Positions 7,485 through 15,275 of a DNA stretch of 28,981 nt are shown here, piece after piece; position 1 is the stretch's first letter, and every line of letters starts with the position of its first letter. This DNA comes from a virus, in IMG/VR virus record IMGVR_UViG_3300017697_000071, positions 1 through 28,981 of that record; one strand, 5' to 3'. Both the position numbers and the translations under genes were made by a program. The notes beneath the pieces are model-generated. The model did not search any database. It saw nothing but the letters and a program-made list of their open reading frames with translations, and was not told the DNA's origin.

Positions 7485-8190
7485 TGTTTTCTCTCCTCTT
7501 GTATGTCTTTTGGACTGCGATAGGCTCTTCGGAGGTCAAGACCTCAATTAAGCGTTGTCTTAGTTTTGGCCCCATACCTCTTACTTGCTTAAGTGATTCG
7601 GGGTATAGCATCTCTTCTACAGAGCCGCATGTTTCCAGCAGTTTTGCTACCATTTCGGGACCGAATCCGGGGATTGCAAGAAGCATGTCTGCTCTTACAT
7701 CGTTGGTGCTCGTTCTTGTTACGGCCTTTGCACCATGACGACTTGCAGGCTTATGCATTTTACTGTGTAACTTAGCGATAAATATAGCGGCCTCGTTGTA
7801 ATCCTTGGCTCTGTAGATATGGCAATCGAAGTCGGCTGTCAATCGAGCGAATATACCCAGCATGAGGTCGAGGACCTTAGCATATGAAGTAGGTCGTTCT
7901 TGGTTTCTGCACATGGCGACATACTTAGCAACATCACCGTGAACGACAAGAACTACTCGCTCACAGTTCGCATCGAGGTTTTCGATTTGCCGCTGTAAGT
8001 GGCCTTTGAATGTAGATTGGATGAGGTCGGATATGCTCTTGCATTCTATACTGGCATTACCGGCTTTGTAATCACCCATCCCTTGCAGGTGGGCTTTTTT
8101 AATGGTGATATTTTCACGACCTGCCGCTCGTATAACAGCGTCGTGAAGTGGACCTCTTTCATTGCTATCAATTATCAAGTCCGGCTTCAT
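7465..8190 (-). CDS. XPF/Hef-like (ERCC4) endonuclease with HhH domain
   Basis: Structure-specific nuclease of the ERCC4/Mus81/Hef family. The N-terminal nuclease domain has IIDSNERG (D8, E11), GMGDYKAG (39-44) and IECKSISDL (E49, K51, D55). These correspond to the family's D-x-R-E, GDY and ERKxxxD motifs, with Arg-to-Asn and Arg-to-Cys substitutions that leave the acidic and Lys residues intact. Two helix-hairpin-helix motifs follow (IPGFGPEMVAKLL and VRGMGPKLRQRLI), as in XPF and archaeal Hef. Length (241) matches the short crenarchaeal-type XPF without helicase. Likely role: cutting branched or flap structures at forks or recombination intermediates. It overlaps both neighbours by about 20 nt. 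Confidence 0.9.
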   Translation of the reverse strand: MKPDLIIDSNERGPLHDAVIRAAGRENITIKKAHLQGMGDYKAGNASIECKSISDLIQSTFKGHLQRQIENLDANCERVVLVVHGDVAKYVAMCRNQERPTSYAKVLDLMLGIFARLTADFDCHIYRAKDYNEAAIFIAKLHSKMHKPASRHGAKAVTRTSTNDVRADMLLAIPGFGPEMVAKLLETCGSVEEMLYPESLKQVRGMGPKLRQRLIEVLTSEEPIAVQKTYKRRENNGTQSG

Positions 8191-8467
8191 TTGCCAACCC
8201 CCAAATTGCTAAATTATAACTACCGGATAAGGTTGATTGGGCCTTTTCTTTACCTATTTCGACAAACTCACGACTCTTGGCTAATATGTTTCCAAGTCGA
8301 GGCATACTTGGACACCATCGAGGCCAAGTTTCATGTAGATGAGCATGTATCTCTCGTGTATTTTTATTACCCTCTTCAAGTAGTTTGATAATTCTATTGA
8401 TAGTATTGATATTCCTTCTCTTTTTAGGCTTAATTTTATCGTCGTATGCGTCGAATATATTGCTCAT
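8168..8467 (-). CDS. Small helix-turn-helix-like protein, 99 aa
   Basis: Basic N-terminal stretch (KIKPKKRRNINTINRIIKLLEEGNKNTREIHAHL) followed by a helix and a recognition-helix-like segment (SMPRLGNILAKSREFVEIG). This is the layout of a small winged-helix DNA-binding protein with a strand reading FVEIGKEK after the recognition helix. The start has a strong GGAGGAG site, 3 nt after the primase stop. The end overlaps the ERCC4-like gene by 23 nt. Family not recognised; a DNA-binding role next to primase and nuclease is plausible. Confidence 0.55.
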   Translation of the reverse strand: MSNIFDAYDDKIKPKKRRNINTINRIIKLLEEGNKNTREIHAHLHETWPRWCPSMPRLGNILAKSREFVEIGKEKAQSTLSGSYNLAIWGLANEAGLDN

Positions 8468-8469
8468 AA

Positions 8470-9570
8470 CTACTCCTCCTCTATTGCGCCTGTTTTATCC
8501 CAGTATTTACATTTACCAAGGCACATCCCTTTCTTATGTAACATTGAGCATGTCTGTGGGTATTCGGTGCCTATGATAGTTCCTACTTGATACCTTGTCG
8601 TTTCTTCGTTGAAATCTGCCCATTCTAATGAGTGTATGAATCGCACTATTGTTTCAGTGTGTTCTGCTAATTTGTCCCTGTCAATCCTTTCTACAGGAAT
8701 GAAGTTTCTCATCCGTTTTGATAAGTATTTGACAAGTTGAACTCTTTCGTCATGGCTTGGATTGCTACCGACTCTACACGCCGCTGAGTTGAGACAGGGT
8801 AGTATGATTACTCCCTCCATAGAGATAGTAGGTAGGTCGATGGGTTTTGAATTAGGGTTGAATACCTTACCTCTGCTCTTACCTTTGATTATTTTGAGTT
8901 CTAACCCTTTCTCCCCATAAGGTATCATACCTCTACCGGGGTCAAGTGCCTTTTCAGTGATGTATTCAATCCCTTTCTCAAGGTCTCCTGTGCTTAGAGG
9001 TATAGACCATAGCCCTCTTTTTGAGTTGTAAGAATTAGGAATGCGAATCATACCGCTGGTATCGAAAGGAACGGCTGGGTCGGAGCAGTAAAGGTTCATT
9101 GTATGAATCCAGTCACTGACGACCTTCATACCTGCTTCTTTGATGTCGGAGAGTGTGTCCCCGTTACTCGGTATATACGGTTTATCTAAACCGACCCATA
9201 TATGAAAGCCTCCTCCGCTATACCATACGCAGTGTGTGATGTTCTCTTGTAGAAGAAAGTCATGTAGTCGCTTCGTTTGCTCAAGCGGGGCCGAAGTATC
9301 AACTCCTCCTCCACCTTTACTGCGAAAGTCCTTCGGGTCGAAGTCCATTACAAAATGTCGTATAATGGGTGTCTCTAAGTCAACTCTCCTGTTATGAGGC
9401 TGAACTGTTCCTCTGTAACCATAGACTGTCATGTAGGCGTTTGACACACCGTTCTTGCCAGTCCAGTAGCGTTCTAAGTCGTTGTTGTTTCTTACAATTT
9501 TCCTATAGCCTCTGCCTCTTTCGGGACTGAGTTCCATAACTTCTCTCGGAAAATCAAAAACAATTTGCAT
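8470..9570 (-). CDS. Fused archaeo-eukaryotic primase (PriS catalytic + PriL Fe-S domain)
   Basis: Makes primers for replication. Residues here are counted from a possible GTG start at 9579, three codons earlier; I prefer the ATG at 9570. The catalytic AEP core shows VMDFDP (D79, D81), YSGGGFHIWV (S121 to H126) and RIPNSYNSKRGLWSIPL near 179-195. The C-terminal part matches the PriL [4Fe-4S] domain: PCLNSAAC (C262), SHDERVQLVKYL, TTRYQVGTI, and PQTC...GMC...C (C344, C353, C357). The 82-residue gap between C262 and C344 is very close to that in eukaryotic PriL. So small and large subunit functions appear joined in 366 residues, with the PriL N-terminal domain reduced or missing. Flanked by nuclease and HTH genes. 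The primase call is very secure and the fusion call is strong. Confidence 0.9.
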   Translation of the reverse strand: MQIVFDFPREVMELSPERGRGYRKIVRNNNDLERYWTGKNGVSNAYMTVYGYRGTVQPHNRRVDLETPIIRHFVMDFDPKDFRSKGGGGVDTSAPLEQTKRLHDFLLQENITHCVWYSGGGFHIWVGLDKPYIPSNGDTLSDIKEAGMKVVSDWIHTMNLYCSDPAVPFDTSGMIRIPNSYNSKRGLWSIPLSTGDLEKGIEYITEKALDPGRGMIPYGEKGLELKIIKGKSRGKVFNPNSKPIDLPTISMEGVIILPCLNSAACRVGSNPSHDERVQLVKYLSKRMRNFIPVERIDRDKLAEHTETIVRFIHSLEWADFNEETTRYQVGTIIGTEYPQTCSMLHKKGMCLGKCKYWDKTGAIEEE

Positions 9571-9571
9571 T

Positions 9572-9841
9572 CTAATCACTACGGCTATACTTATTTGCTA
9601 TTTCTTCAAACACTTCATCAATCAATTTTCCATCCTGTAACAGTGTAACATTGAGTGTGATATACATCGGTCCTAAAGGACCATCCTCTTCGGAAAACTC
9701 ATACAGAGTAGTCTGTATTGCTACGCTGTATCGCTTTTCTTTACCCAAATGGGAAAAGGTTACTTCTACTGGTCTACCTACAATCGGAGACATTTGTCTT
9801 TCTATATATCGTGCACATTCGTGTTTATTTTCTATTTTCAT
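9572..9841 (-). CDS. Hypothetical protein, 89 aa
   Basis: Starts at the ATG of an ATGA overlap with the Cas4-like gene, with AGGAGGAA just upstream. It ends 2 nt before the primase ATG. The protein has an N-terminal helix with one Cys (HECARYIERQM), a central beta-rich segment (RPVEVTFSHLGKEKRYSVAIQTTLYEF, MYITLNVTLLQDG) and a C-terminal helix (LIDEVFEEIANKY). It resembles a small alpha/beta accessory protein. No family was recognised. Coupling to primase and nuclease genes suggests a replication accessory role, but nothing in the sequence proves it. Confidence 0.6.
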   Translation of the reverse strand: MKIENKHECARYIERQMSPIVGRPVEVTFSHLGKEKRYSVAIQTTLYEFSEEDGPLGPMYITLNVTLLQDGKLIDEVFEEIANKYSRSD

Positions 9842-10839
9842 TTCTGTTCCTCCTTGTAATTATCAAGGTATTCTTGCGGATTATCGCTCCCCTCCCATGA
9901 CGGACAAATCGCCTTAAAGTTGCAATATGCACACTTTCCTGCGCTGGCCTTGGTGGGGAAATCCTCTGTAAAGTAAGCGGTCAGCAATGCTGTTATCAAT
10001 TTGTCTATGCGCTTACTAAATGTAGTCCATGTGCGACCAGTGGCTGGCTCATAAGTAATTTTATTGATGCCTCTTTGCTCGTAGCCCCATTTACTATATT
10101 TGTCTATTTTAGTTGCCGCACCGGACGGGTAAACCCATCCCCAATGAGACACTTCTTGATACGGGTGATTAGCCCATTGTAGTAGTCTTTTGTAAAAAGC
10201 CATCTCTGTTCTCATTGATTCCAGTTTATACTTAGAGTCGTTCCACTCATCATGTTTATTCTTTGACTGCACCCACTTACCTGTCTTTAACTCCATGAGT
10301 GAAAATGTGCCTTCGTCCGCTACATATCCACGGTCAATGCTCCCAGCAAAATGGATAGGAACTGTGTGGACTTCGCCATTAAACTCAAACTCATGTTCGA
10401 TGAATGCGTGCACCTCCAGTTCGTTAATGATAGGTAGGTAGTCTTCTTTACCTGCGCCAAGTAATCTCTCTAAATCCCACTTGATGCGCTGTTCTATAGA
10501 AGGTTCTTCACCGAGAGTGTAGTCTTGTTCGGGTATCACACTGAGGGCCAATTCCAACGCTTCTTCTCGCTTACCTCTTTGCATAAGGGTGAAGAGTTTG
10601 TCAACTACGGGAGGGACATGGATGTAGTATTTTTCAATAGCATCGTGAACATTGTTCCCTTTCATCATAGCGTCACTGCTCGGCTCCGGTAGTTTATGCA
10701 GGCGTTTGTATTCGTATTGCTTTGGGCAATAATCGAAGTCCGATGTAAGGCTTGATTTTGTCATTCGCAGGTATTTATCGCTGTCTTTATTCCACTGGTA
10801 AGTGGACTTTGCATATGCACTCCAATCTCTATCACTCAT
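9838..10839 (-). CDS. Cas4/RecB-like PD-(D/E)XK nuclease with Fe-S cysteines
   Basis: Exonuclease of the PD-(D/E)XK superfamily, RecB/Cas4 branch. Motifs: an early cysteine in DYCPKQYEYKR (C38), GNNVHDAIEKY (H65), AGSIDRG (D169), LMELKTGKW (E183, K185), a downstream EMAFYKRLL helix in place of the usual QxxxY, and a C-terminal CAYCNFKAIC cluster (C303, C306, C312). C38 plus the last three would hold a [4Fe-4S] cluster as in Cas4 and AddB. At 333 residues it is larger than CRISPR Cas4 (about 200), with a helical insertion near 70-140. No cas1, cas2 or repeats are nearby, so it is more likely an end-resection nuclease for viral recombination. ATGA overlaps tie it to both neighbours. Confidence 0.9.
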   Translation of the reverse strand: MSDRDWSAYAKSTYQWNKDSDKYLRMTKSSLTSDFDYCPKQYEYKRLHKLPEPSSDAMMKGNNVHDAIEKYYIHVPPVVDKLFTLMQRGKREEALELALSVIPEQDYTLGEEPSIEQRIKWDLERLLGAGKEDYLPIINELEVHAFIEHEFEFNGEVHTVPIHFAGSIDRGYVADEGTFSLMELKTGKWVQSKNKHDEWNDSKYKLESMRTEMAFYKRLLQWANHPYQEVSHWGWVYPSGAATKIDKYSKWGYEQRGINKITYEPATGRTWTTFSKRIDKLITALLTAYFTEDFPTKASAGKCAYCNFKAICPSWEGSDNPQEYLDNYKEEQK

Positions 10840-11117
10840 TCTTTCACCTCCATGACCTTGTTTGCAAAATTAAGAAATGAACTTGTCGCTTCTTCGGGAC
10901 TTATTAAAGGTAATATAGCCAAGAAAATATTAGCGGTTTCATAAGAAACCCATTTACCTTTCCGTTGTTTCATATCTTCGTCATGCCACTTTTCATTCTT
11001 TTTCCATTCATAATTGAGATATTCACCGATACTTCCGTATTCCTTCCAATTAGTATTCGGGTTTATTTCTAAGAGGTGTAATCCGTTTAGGTATTTCATG
11101 ACAATTTCATCCATCAT
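10836..11117 (-). CDS. Hypothetical protein, 93 aa
   Basis: Both ends are ATGA overlaps, with a strong GGAGGTG ribosome-binding site before the start. The product is acidic/basic mixed and helical, with an aromatic-rich middle (NYEWKKNEKWHDEDMKQRKGKWVSYETANIFLAILPLI) and no cysteines or signal sequence. The stretch NIFLAILPLI is hydrophobic but too short and interrupted to call a membrane segment. Not recognised. It lies between the MazG-like small protein and the Cas4-like nuclease. Confidence 0.55.
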   Translation of the reverse strand: MMDEIVMKYLNGLHLLEINPNTNWKEYGSIGEYLNYEWKKNEKWHDEDMKQRKGKWVSYETANIFLAILPLISPEEATSSFLNFANKVMEVKE

Positions 11118-11299
11118 GCCACCTCCATTTCAATTAGTTTCTGTAGATACACAGCCAAGTCCATCGCTTCTTCTTGAGCGTGGATGAGCCATTCAAGGCG
11201 GGAGATAGGTGAGGTTTCCATTGTAACCCCGTACTTCGCTTTGCCTACTTCTGCTCGCTGTGCAATTTTCTTGCATACTTCGTCTTCGATTCTGCTCAT
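11114..11299 (-). CDS. Small MazG-like/nucleotide-pyrophosphohydrolase-type protein, 61 aa
   Basis: I place the start at ATG 11299 (MSRIEDEV), in a TGATG junction with the upstream gene and directly after a GGTG. An in-frame TTG two codons earlier is less likely. The core reads KYGVTMETSPISRLEWLIHAQEEAMDLAVYLQKLI. This pattern (KYG, a Trp in the EWL helix, EExxD, then YL and a final helix) is common in small phage proteins related to the MazG/dNTP pyrophosphohydrolase helical bundle. Only one EExxD acidic motif is present, so catalysis would need dimerisation or may be absent. If active it would hydrolyse nucleotides in the viral dNTP pool. Family resemblance is moderate. Confidence 0.55.
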   Translation of the reverse strand: MSRIEDEVCKKIAQRAEVGKAKYGVTMETSPISRLEWLIHAQEEAMDLAVYLQKLIEMEVA

Positions 11300-11490
11300 C
11301 ACCAATCATCCTCTTCTTCTTCAAGTTTATTTGATTCATCATATAGAATACGGGCTTCATCTCGGAGTTGAGCCAAGTGCTTGATAATGTCCCCTATTTC
11401 CATCCCGTTCATGTGGCACTGTATCGCCGCTACTACGGCGTTCCGCATGGCCTCAAAATATCCTAAATCATAATCTATACTTTCTGTCAT
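11299..11490 (-). CDS. Hypothetical acidic protein, 63 aa
   Basis: Coupled by ATGA to the upstream Cys-rich gene and by TGATG to the downstream MazG-like gene. It is wholly helical in appearance, with a first amphipathic helix (GYFEAMRNAVVAAIQCHM), a second (IGDIIKHLAQLRDEARILYDESNKL) and a very acidic tail ending EEEEDDW. No enzymatic motif is present. The operon position is the main support that it is expressed. It could be a small helical-bundle adaptor. Confidence 0.5.
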   Translation of the reverse strand: MTESIDYDLGYFEAMRNAVVAAIQCHMNGMEIGDIIKHLAQLRDEARILYDESNKLEEEEDDW

Positions 11491-11924
11491 TCTTCTTCAC
11501 CTCTACATTTGATACAGGAGGCGCAATTCTCTCCGTCTGTCCATAGGTCATCCCAAGTAACATAATCCGAATGACCGCCACATCCTGCACAATCGGTGTA
11601 GTCTTCGTAACTACCCCATTCGTTGTATGTTTGATGTGTCTTACCGACCAAACCATGTTCTCGGTTCTTTTCGTTATCTACAAACTTTTTAGTGCAACCC
11701 GGAGAGCCGGTGTTCCTGTAAGTTTTCCAGTCTTCAAAGACAGTCCTTTTGGTTACATTGTCCCAGTTTATTTTTCCACCTTCTTGTTTCACCAAGTCCA
11801 GTTCTTCATCTACGCAGTGCTGACATGCCGCCATCGGAACATACTTATTGATACATTCCGGCCCGACACCTCGTTTGACGCTTTTCTTCGCAGTTAATTT
11901 TGCATTACAGTATTTACATTTCAT
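11487..11924 (-). CDS. Cys-rich zinc-binding protein, 145 aa
   Basis: Starts with MKCKYCNAKLTAKKSVKRGVGPEC, the recognisable form of a small zinc ribbon common in phage and actinobacterial proteins (DUF6011-like: CxxC-x-L-S-x-RGxGPxC). Further cysteine pairs follow: CQHC near 34, then C76 alone, then CAGC (about 112-115) and CASCIKC near the C-terminus, so two or three zinc sites are likely. The middle is charged and Trp/Tyr-rich without an obvious fold. It lies 5 nt after the DNA polymerase stop codon and would be co-translated with it. It may bind DNA or replication proteins; that is inference. Confidence 0.65.
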   Translation of the reverse strand: MKCKYCNAKLTAKKSVKRGVGPECINKYVPMAACQHCVDEELDLVKQEGGKINWDNVTKRTVFEDWKTYRNTGSPGCTKKFVDNEKNREHGLVGKTHQTYNEWGSYEDYTDCAGCGGHSDYVTWDDLWTDGENCASCIKCRGEEE

Positions 11925-11928
11925 ATTA

Positions 11929-14277
11929 TTACCATCCGTATACTTTGGGCATAGCCGCCCCGCTCGCTCTTTCTAAGTCCCAGTCAAGGGCTTTGAATAT
12001 AGGCTTAATTTTAGCCTTGATAAGTTTGTCAACCATGAAGTCATAGTTTAAGGAAAAGCCCTGTAAGTCGCTTTCTTTCTCATAAGCAACTACATCTGTC
12101 GCAGGTAAACCATCGGGAGACTTGTCGACATAGACATGATTCACACTACTACCTTCTCCAAGTAGGGGGCCGTCAGTGATATGCTCATTGTAGTAAATGG
12201 CCGCTTTCACTCCGCCTCCTATCACCGCATACTTATCAGTAGATTTCGATAGTCGAGTCGTTTGAGTAACCTCACCCAAAGTTACATCGCCTCGCTTGAT
12301 ACGCTTAGACAACGGCCTCACCAGCCCAATGACTTCTTCTTCGTCAGCACCTGTGCATATTGCAGTGAGAACATCGTTCTCAAGGTTCTTTGAGATAGGA
12401 GCCAGCGTGCTGATTTTACCCCATCGTGCACTCTTGACCTTACCTTCGTCTTCGGGAGGGTATGAACATATACCGTAGTAGAGGTTCTTACCACCAGTAA
12501 TCCAGTAGGGCATGTAAGCCTCAAACTCAACGATGAGATGGCTGGCATCATGCTCACGCTGAACAGTCTCAGTGAGATGCTTAGCGAGAGCCTTAGCCTC
12601 GTCAAAGGGGACTTGGACAAACGCCGAATCAGTGTGCCCGTAGAGGGCACTGTAGCCTTGATTCTGCGACTCCTCCATTAGGAATCGGATAGCCTGCCGT
12701 CCGCAGGCGGTGATAGCCGAAGCGATGTCAAAGTCACACCAGCCCCAGTAGGAACTGGCAGTCATACCGTATAGGCTCGCCATGACTCGCTTAACTGCAA
12801 GTTGTAATGTGTTCCAGCCGTTTCTCTCATTTTCAGTAGAGGCTTCACGCATTCTTCTTTTGTATTCATCACGGAGTTCAAACATCTCCGTAACCATACT
12901 TGGTAGGAGTGCAGGTACTCCTTGTTGCCAACAGGTGCCATCGGGTAACTGTCGAACATTCTCTTCGTCTGCCCTGCTTGCAGGGACTTGAGTTTCCCAC
13001 GACAGGTTATGCGACAGGATGAGTGATGGGTAGAGACCCTTGTAGTCAACGCACCCTACGCCCTTATAACGACCCGGCTTAGGAGGAGGTATGAAAGCCC
13101 CCTCGTATTCTTGCTTTTCTTGGTCTGTCTTTGTAGGTGCTTTCCACTCAGTTCTACGCTGTAGTAGCCCTCGTGCAAATCTCGTAACATTATGACAGGA
13201 GGAGAACCTCACGCCACACAGTCGCTGTAGCGACAAAAAGAAATTGAGGACATGGTTATTCTCATCTATTTTCTTGAGAAGCAAAGTGTCTTGCATACAG
13301 TAGTCGACATAATCATCGAACCGCTCAGTCCAACCAGTGAACACATCCATCTCAAACTTACCACCCAAGTTACAAGCCTCTGCGATAGTCTGTAATTTGA
13401 GGTTCTTCAATTGAGGGTTACCGCTGTCTTTCCATACACGCTCAAAGCCACTACCGCTCCTTACAGGAGAGGCTGTGTCGAAGCATAGTCTGCCGATGAT
13501 AGGCTGGTCGACATAATCATACGAGCCCTTGCTCGGTCGCAATACTCTACCGAGGGGGCTGAGCCTGCGAAAGTTCTTGAGGCGGTCAATCAAGTGTGGT
13601 AAGTCAGCCCACATGATAGCGTGAGCGACAAATACATCGGGGTTACATTCATCCATGTAACTAAGGAAAGCGTCGTGCATCTCATACTCCGAGCCGTAGA
13701 GATGACGCTCATAGGTGAACTTAGTCGGAACACCGTTGACTTCATACTCTACTTCTCTCTCTTCTTCATAGTAGTCCATATCATAGAGACCGTTCGGGTT
13801 ATGCTTTTTCCAACAGAAAGAGACATAACGATTGTTGTAGTTGTCAATGACAGCCATGACTGTTGTCTGCTTGGACTTCGTGCACCATTCAAGGTCGAAG
13901 TGCCAAACCCTTGGTTTCCATTCGGGCATCTCTTTTACATTGTCTATGAGATACCTGTCCTCTAAACTGAGGTCAGCCTCCCATGTCTTAAGGAAACGCC
14001 TTGCGATGTCCTTGATGTCTCGCTGTCTGTATGCGTATACCTTGACGAGTGTCTCTCCAGTTCTCAACGCTTCTGCTGTATCATTCCAATCAACGGATGA
14101 CCCATAGAAGTCCCCAAGGACACGCTCCATGTATCGGTGGCTGGTGCTTGCAGGCACCCAAAAGTAGGGTCGAAAGTCCGATACCGTCTCTTCAATGAGA
14201 TTGCCCTCAGCATCACGCCACCTCTTGTAGATGTGGTCGGGACCTTCGGGGTCGGGACGGTATGTGTCGACAATCAT
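11929..14277 (-). CDS. Family B DNA polymerase
   Basis: Replicative DNA polymerase with a 3'-5' exonuclease domain, 782 residues. I start it at ATG 14277 (MIVDTYRPDPEG): AAGAGGAGGAAT lies just upstream, and the longer frame (from 14340) would overrun a coupled 25-aa gene. Exonuclease motifs: HFDLEW (D128, E130), VAHAIMWADLP (D225; the usual Asn five residues before it is Ala) and YCMQD (Y326, D330). Polymerase motifs: A, VDYKGLYPSLIL (D411); B, KRVMASLYG (K496, with Ala in place of the usual Asn); C, YGHTDSAF (D550 kept, first Asp of DTD replaced by His). The metal-binding aspartates D411 and D550 are both present, so it is probably active. It pairs with PCNA just upstream in the same operon. 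Confidence 0.95.
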   Translation of the reverse strand: MIVDTYRPDPEGPDHIYKRWRDAEGNLIEETVSDFRPYFWVPASTSHRYMERVLGDFYGSSVDWNDTAEALRTGETLVKVYAYRQRDIKDIARRFLKTWEADLSLEDRYLIDNVKEMPEWKPRVWHFDLEWCTKSKQTTVMAVIDNYNNRYVSFCWKKHNPNGLYDMDYYEEEREVEYEVNGVPTKFTYERHLYGSEYEMHDAFLSYMDECNPDVFVAHAIMWADLPHLIDRLKNFRRLSPLGRVLRPSKGSYDYVDQPIIGRLCFDTASPVRSGSGFERVWKDSGNPQLKNLKLQTIAEACNLGGKFEMDVFTGWTERFDDYVDYCMQDTLLLKKIDENNHVLNFFLSLQRLCGVRFSSCHNVTRFARGLLQRRTEWKAPTKTDQEKQEYEGAFIPPPKPGRYKGVGCVDYKGLYPSLILSHNLSWETQVPASRADEENVRQLPDGTCWQQGVPALLPSMVTEMFELRDEYKRRMREASTENERNGWNTLQLAVKRVMASLYGMTASSYWGWCDFDIASAITACGRQAIRFLMEESQNQGYSALYGHTDSAFVQVPFDEAKALAKHLTETVQREHDASHLIVEFEAYMPYWITGGKNLYYGICSYPPEDEGKVKSARWGKISTLAPISKNLENDVLTAICTGADEEEVIGLVRPLSKRIKRGDVTLGEVTQTTRLSKSTDKYAVIGGGVKAAIYYNEHITDGPLLGEGSSVNHVYVDKSPDGLPATDVVAYEKESDLQGFSLNYDFMVDKLIKAKIKPIFKALDWDLERASGAAMPKVYGW

Positions 14278-14279
14278 TT

Positions 14280-14357
14280 TTATTCCTCCTCTTGACACAC
14301 CATTGAATGTTCGATGGGTAGTACTACCTTCGCTCCGCATCTCTTACAGTATACCAT
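14280..14357 (-). CDS. 25-aa CxxC mini-protein between PCNA and DNA polymerase
   Basis: Very short reading frame starting 2 nt after the PCNA stop, with GAGGAGGA upstream, and ending TAA 2 nt before the polymerase ATG. The peptide begins MVYCKRCGAK and has C4, C7, H17 and C21, enough ligands for a single CCHC zinc knuckle. It ends QEEE, and its last codons (GAGGAGGAA) form the ribosome-binding site of the polymerase. The gene may be a real micro-zinc-finger or mainly a leader that couples polymerase translation to PCNA. The cysteine spacing favours a real product. Confidence 0.55.
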   Translation of the reverse strand: MVYCKRCGAKVVLPIEHSMVCQEEE

Positions 14358-14359
14358 GT

Positions 14360-15121
14360 TCAGTCCTCCTCGTATACTTGGTCTATGACGACCATGAGAA
14401 AGTCAGTTTCCGGTTGCTCAAGAATAAGAACTGTCTCATCACCAGTGTGCAACTCAAGGTTACCTACCGGCAAGTTGTTGATAAGTTCCGGTAGCCACTT
14501 GTCAAATGCTGACCTTACAGGTATTCCTGTGGCTTCTACTTGAGTGAGTGGTGCTTTAACAAACATTTTACCCGTAGCACTTTTACCACCACGGATGATG
14601 AACTGCTCGCCATCTATGTCGAACTCAGTCTTACATGCGAACTTGTCACCCAACACCTTCTTGAATCCGGTTGCGGGTTTCAGCGATTCTGCTGAGACTT
14701 GGGCGTGGTGGGTCAACGGTTTGTTGAACCATGTCCGCCACATACTTTCTCTTGATTGCTCAATGGTCTTAGCCATGAGTCCGACCTTTGTCTGCGACTC
14801 AATGTGAGAGGTAGTAGGTAGTTGTAGACTTGAGTTGCCGGAGCGAATGTGTAGTGTCCCGGTCTTACCTTCTTGAGTGAAGTTAAGTTCCGGTGTTTTG
14901 TCCGTAGACAGAAAAGACCTCACCTTTGGTATGTCCGATATGTAGAGACTACCGGTGCTTGTAGTGTCGCAGTTTGTCTTTCTATAGATGTAGTGTGTGC
15001 TCTTAGCAACAGCGGCATGTATAGATTCACTCGACACAGCGATGGCGATGTCTGCCAAGTCCTTTCCGAAACTGGAGAGGAATGCTCCGAACTTATCTCT
15101 GTTAATCGTAAACTGTGTCAT
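14360..15121 (-). CDS. Sliding clamp (PCNA-like)
   Basis: 253-residue PCNA-family processivity factor that would encircle DNA as a trimer and tether the viral polymerase. Length is the family norm (about 245-260). The N-terminus (TINRDKFGAFLSSFGKDLADIAIAVSSESIHAAVA) matches the first PCNA helix-strand unit. The C-terminal strand region (ETVLILEQPETDFLMVVIDQVYEED) matches the end of domain 2, including the acidic tail. Sequence identity to cellular PCNA appears low, so the call rests on layout, length and the RFC/PolB context. A good ribosome-binding site (CGGAGATATTATTATG) precedes the ATG. The repetitive 154-bp gap upstream probably carries its promoter. It is the first gene of the PCNA, mini-protein, polymerase and onward transcript. 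Confidence 0.8.
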   Translation of the reverse strand: MTQFTINRDKFGAFLSSFGKDLADIAIAVSSESIHAAVAKSTHYIYRKTNCDTTSTGSLYISDIPKVRSFLSTDKTPELNFTQEGKTGTLHIRSGNSSLQLPTTSHIESQTKVGLMAKTIEQSRESMWRTWFNKPLTHHAQVSAESLKPATGFKKVLGDKFACKTEFDIDGEQFIIRGGKSATGKMFVKAPLTQVEATGIPVRSAFDKWLPELINNLPVGNLELHTGDETVLILEQPETDFLMVVIDQVYEED

Positions 15122-15275
15122 AATAATATCTCCGTGAGTAACAGGTGGGGGGAAAAGGTTCGTAGGTGTAACCGATAAAAAGCCCCCCTAAAAAAGGATA
15201 AACTACTATCTCCGAAACAGAATGGATTTTCCTTTTATTACTGGATAAACCCCCATGTGAGTTACTGTTTGTTAT
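15122..15275. promoter_or_regulatory. 154-bp repetitive intergenic region, probable promoter/regulatory hub
   Basis: The largest gap in the leftward block; I see no credible ORF in it. It contains TATCTCCG twice (15127-15134, 15207-15214), GGATAAAC twice (15196-15203, 15243-15250), GTGAGTAACAG and GTGAGTTACTG (15134-15144, 15257-15267), and a G6 run (15147-15152) that can pair with a C6 run (15183-15188) around an inner GGTT/AACC pair. On the minus strand a T-run (CCTTTTTTA) could terminate the Sak4-like gene's transcript. CTTTTTATC (minus strand) could be the TATA element for PCNA. Confidence 0.5.

Noticed and set aside
9838-10839. CRISPR-Cas system suggested by the Cas4-like protein
   Set aside because: No cas1, cas2 or effector genes and no repeat array in the window; Cas4-like nucleases are common in viruses.
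11114-11305. TTG start two codons upstream for the MazG-like gene
   Set aside because: The ATG at 11299 sits in a TGATG junction directly behind GGTG, which explains translation without the rare codon.
14278-14340. Longer N-terminus for DNA polymerase (start at 14340)
   Set aside because: It would overlap the 25-aa gene in another frame and lacks a ribosome-binding site; the ATG at 14277 has a strong one.
15204-15256. 16-codon ORF in the gap before PCNA
   Set aside because: It has no ribosome-binding site, no coupling and runs through repeats; no reason to think it is translated.
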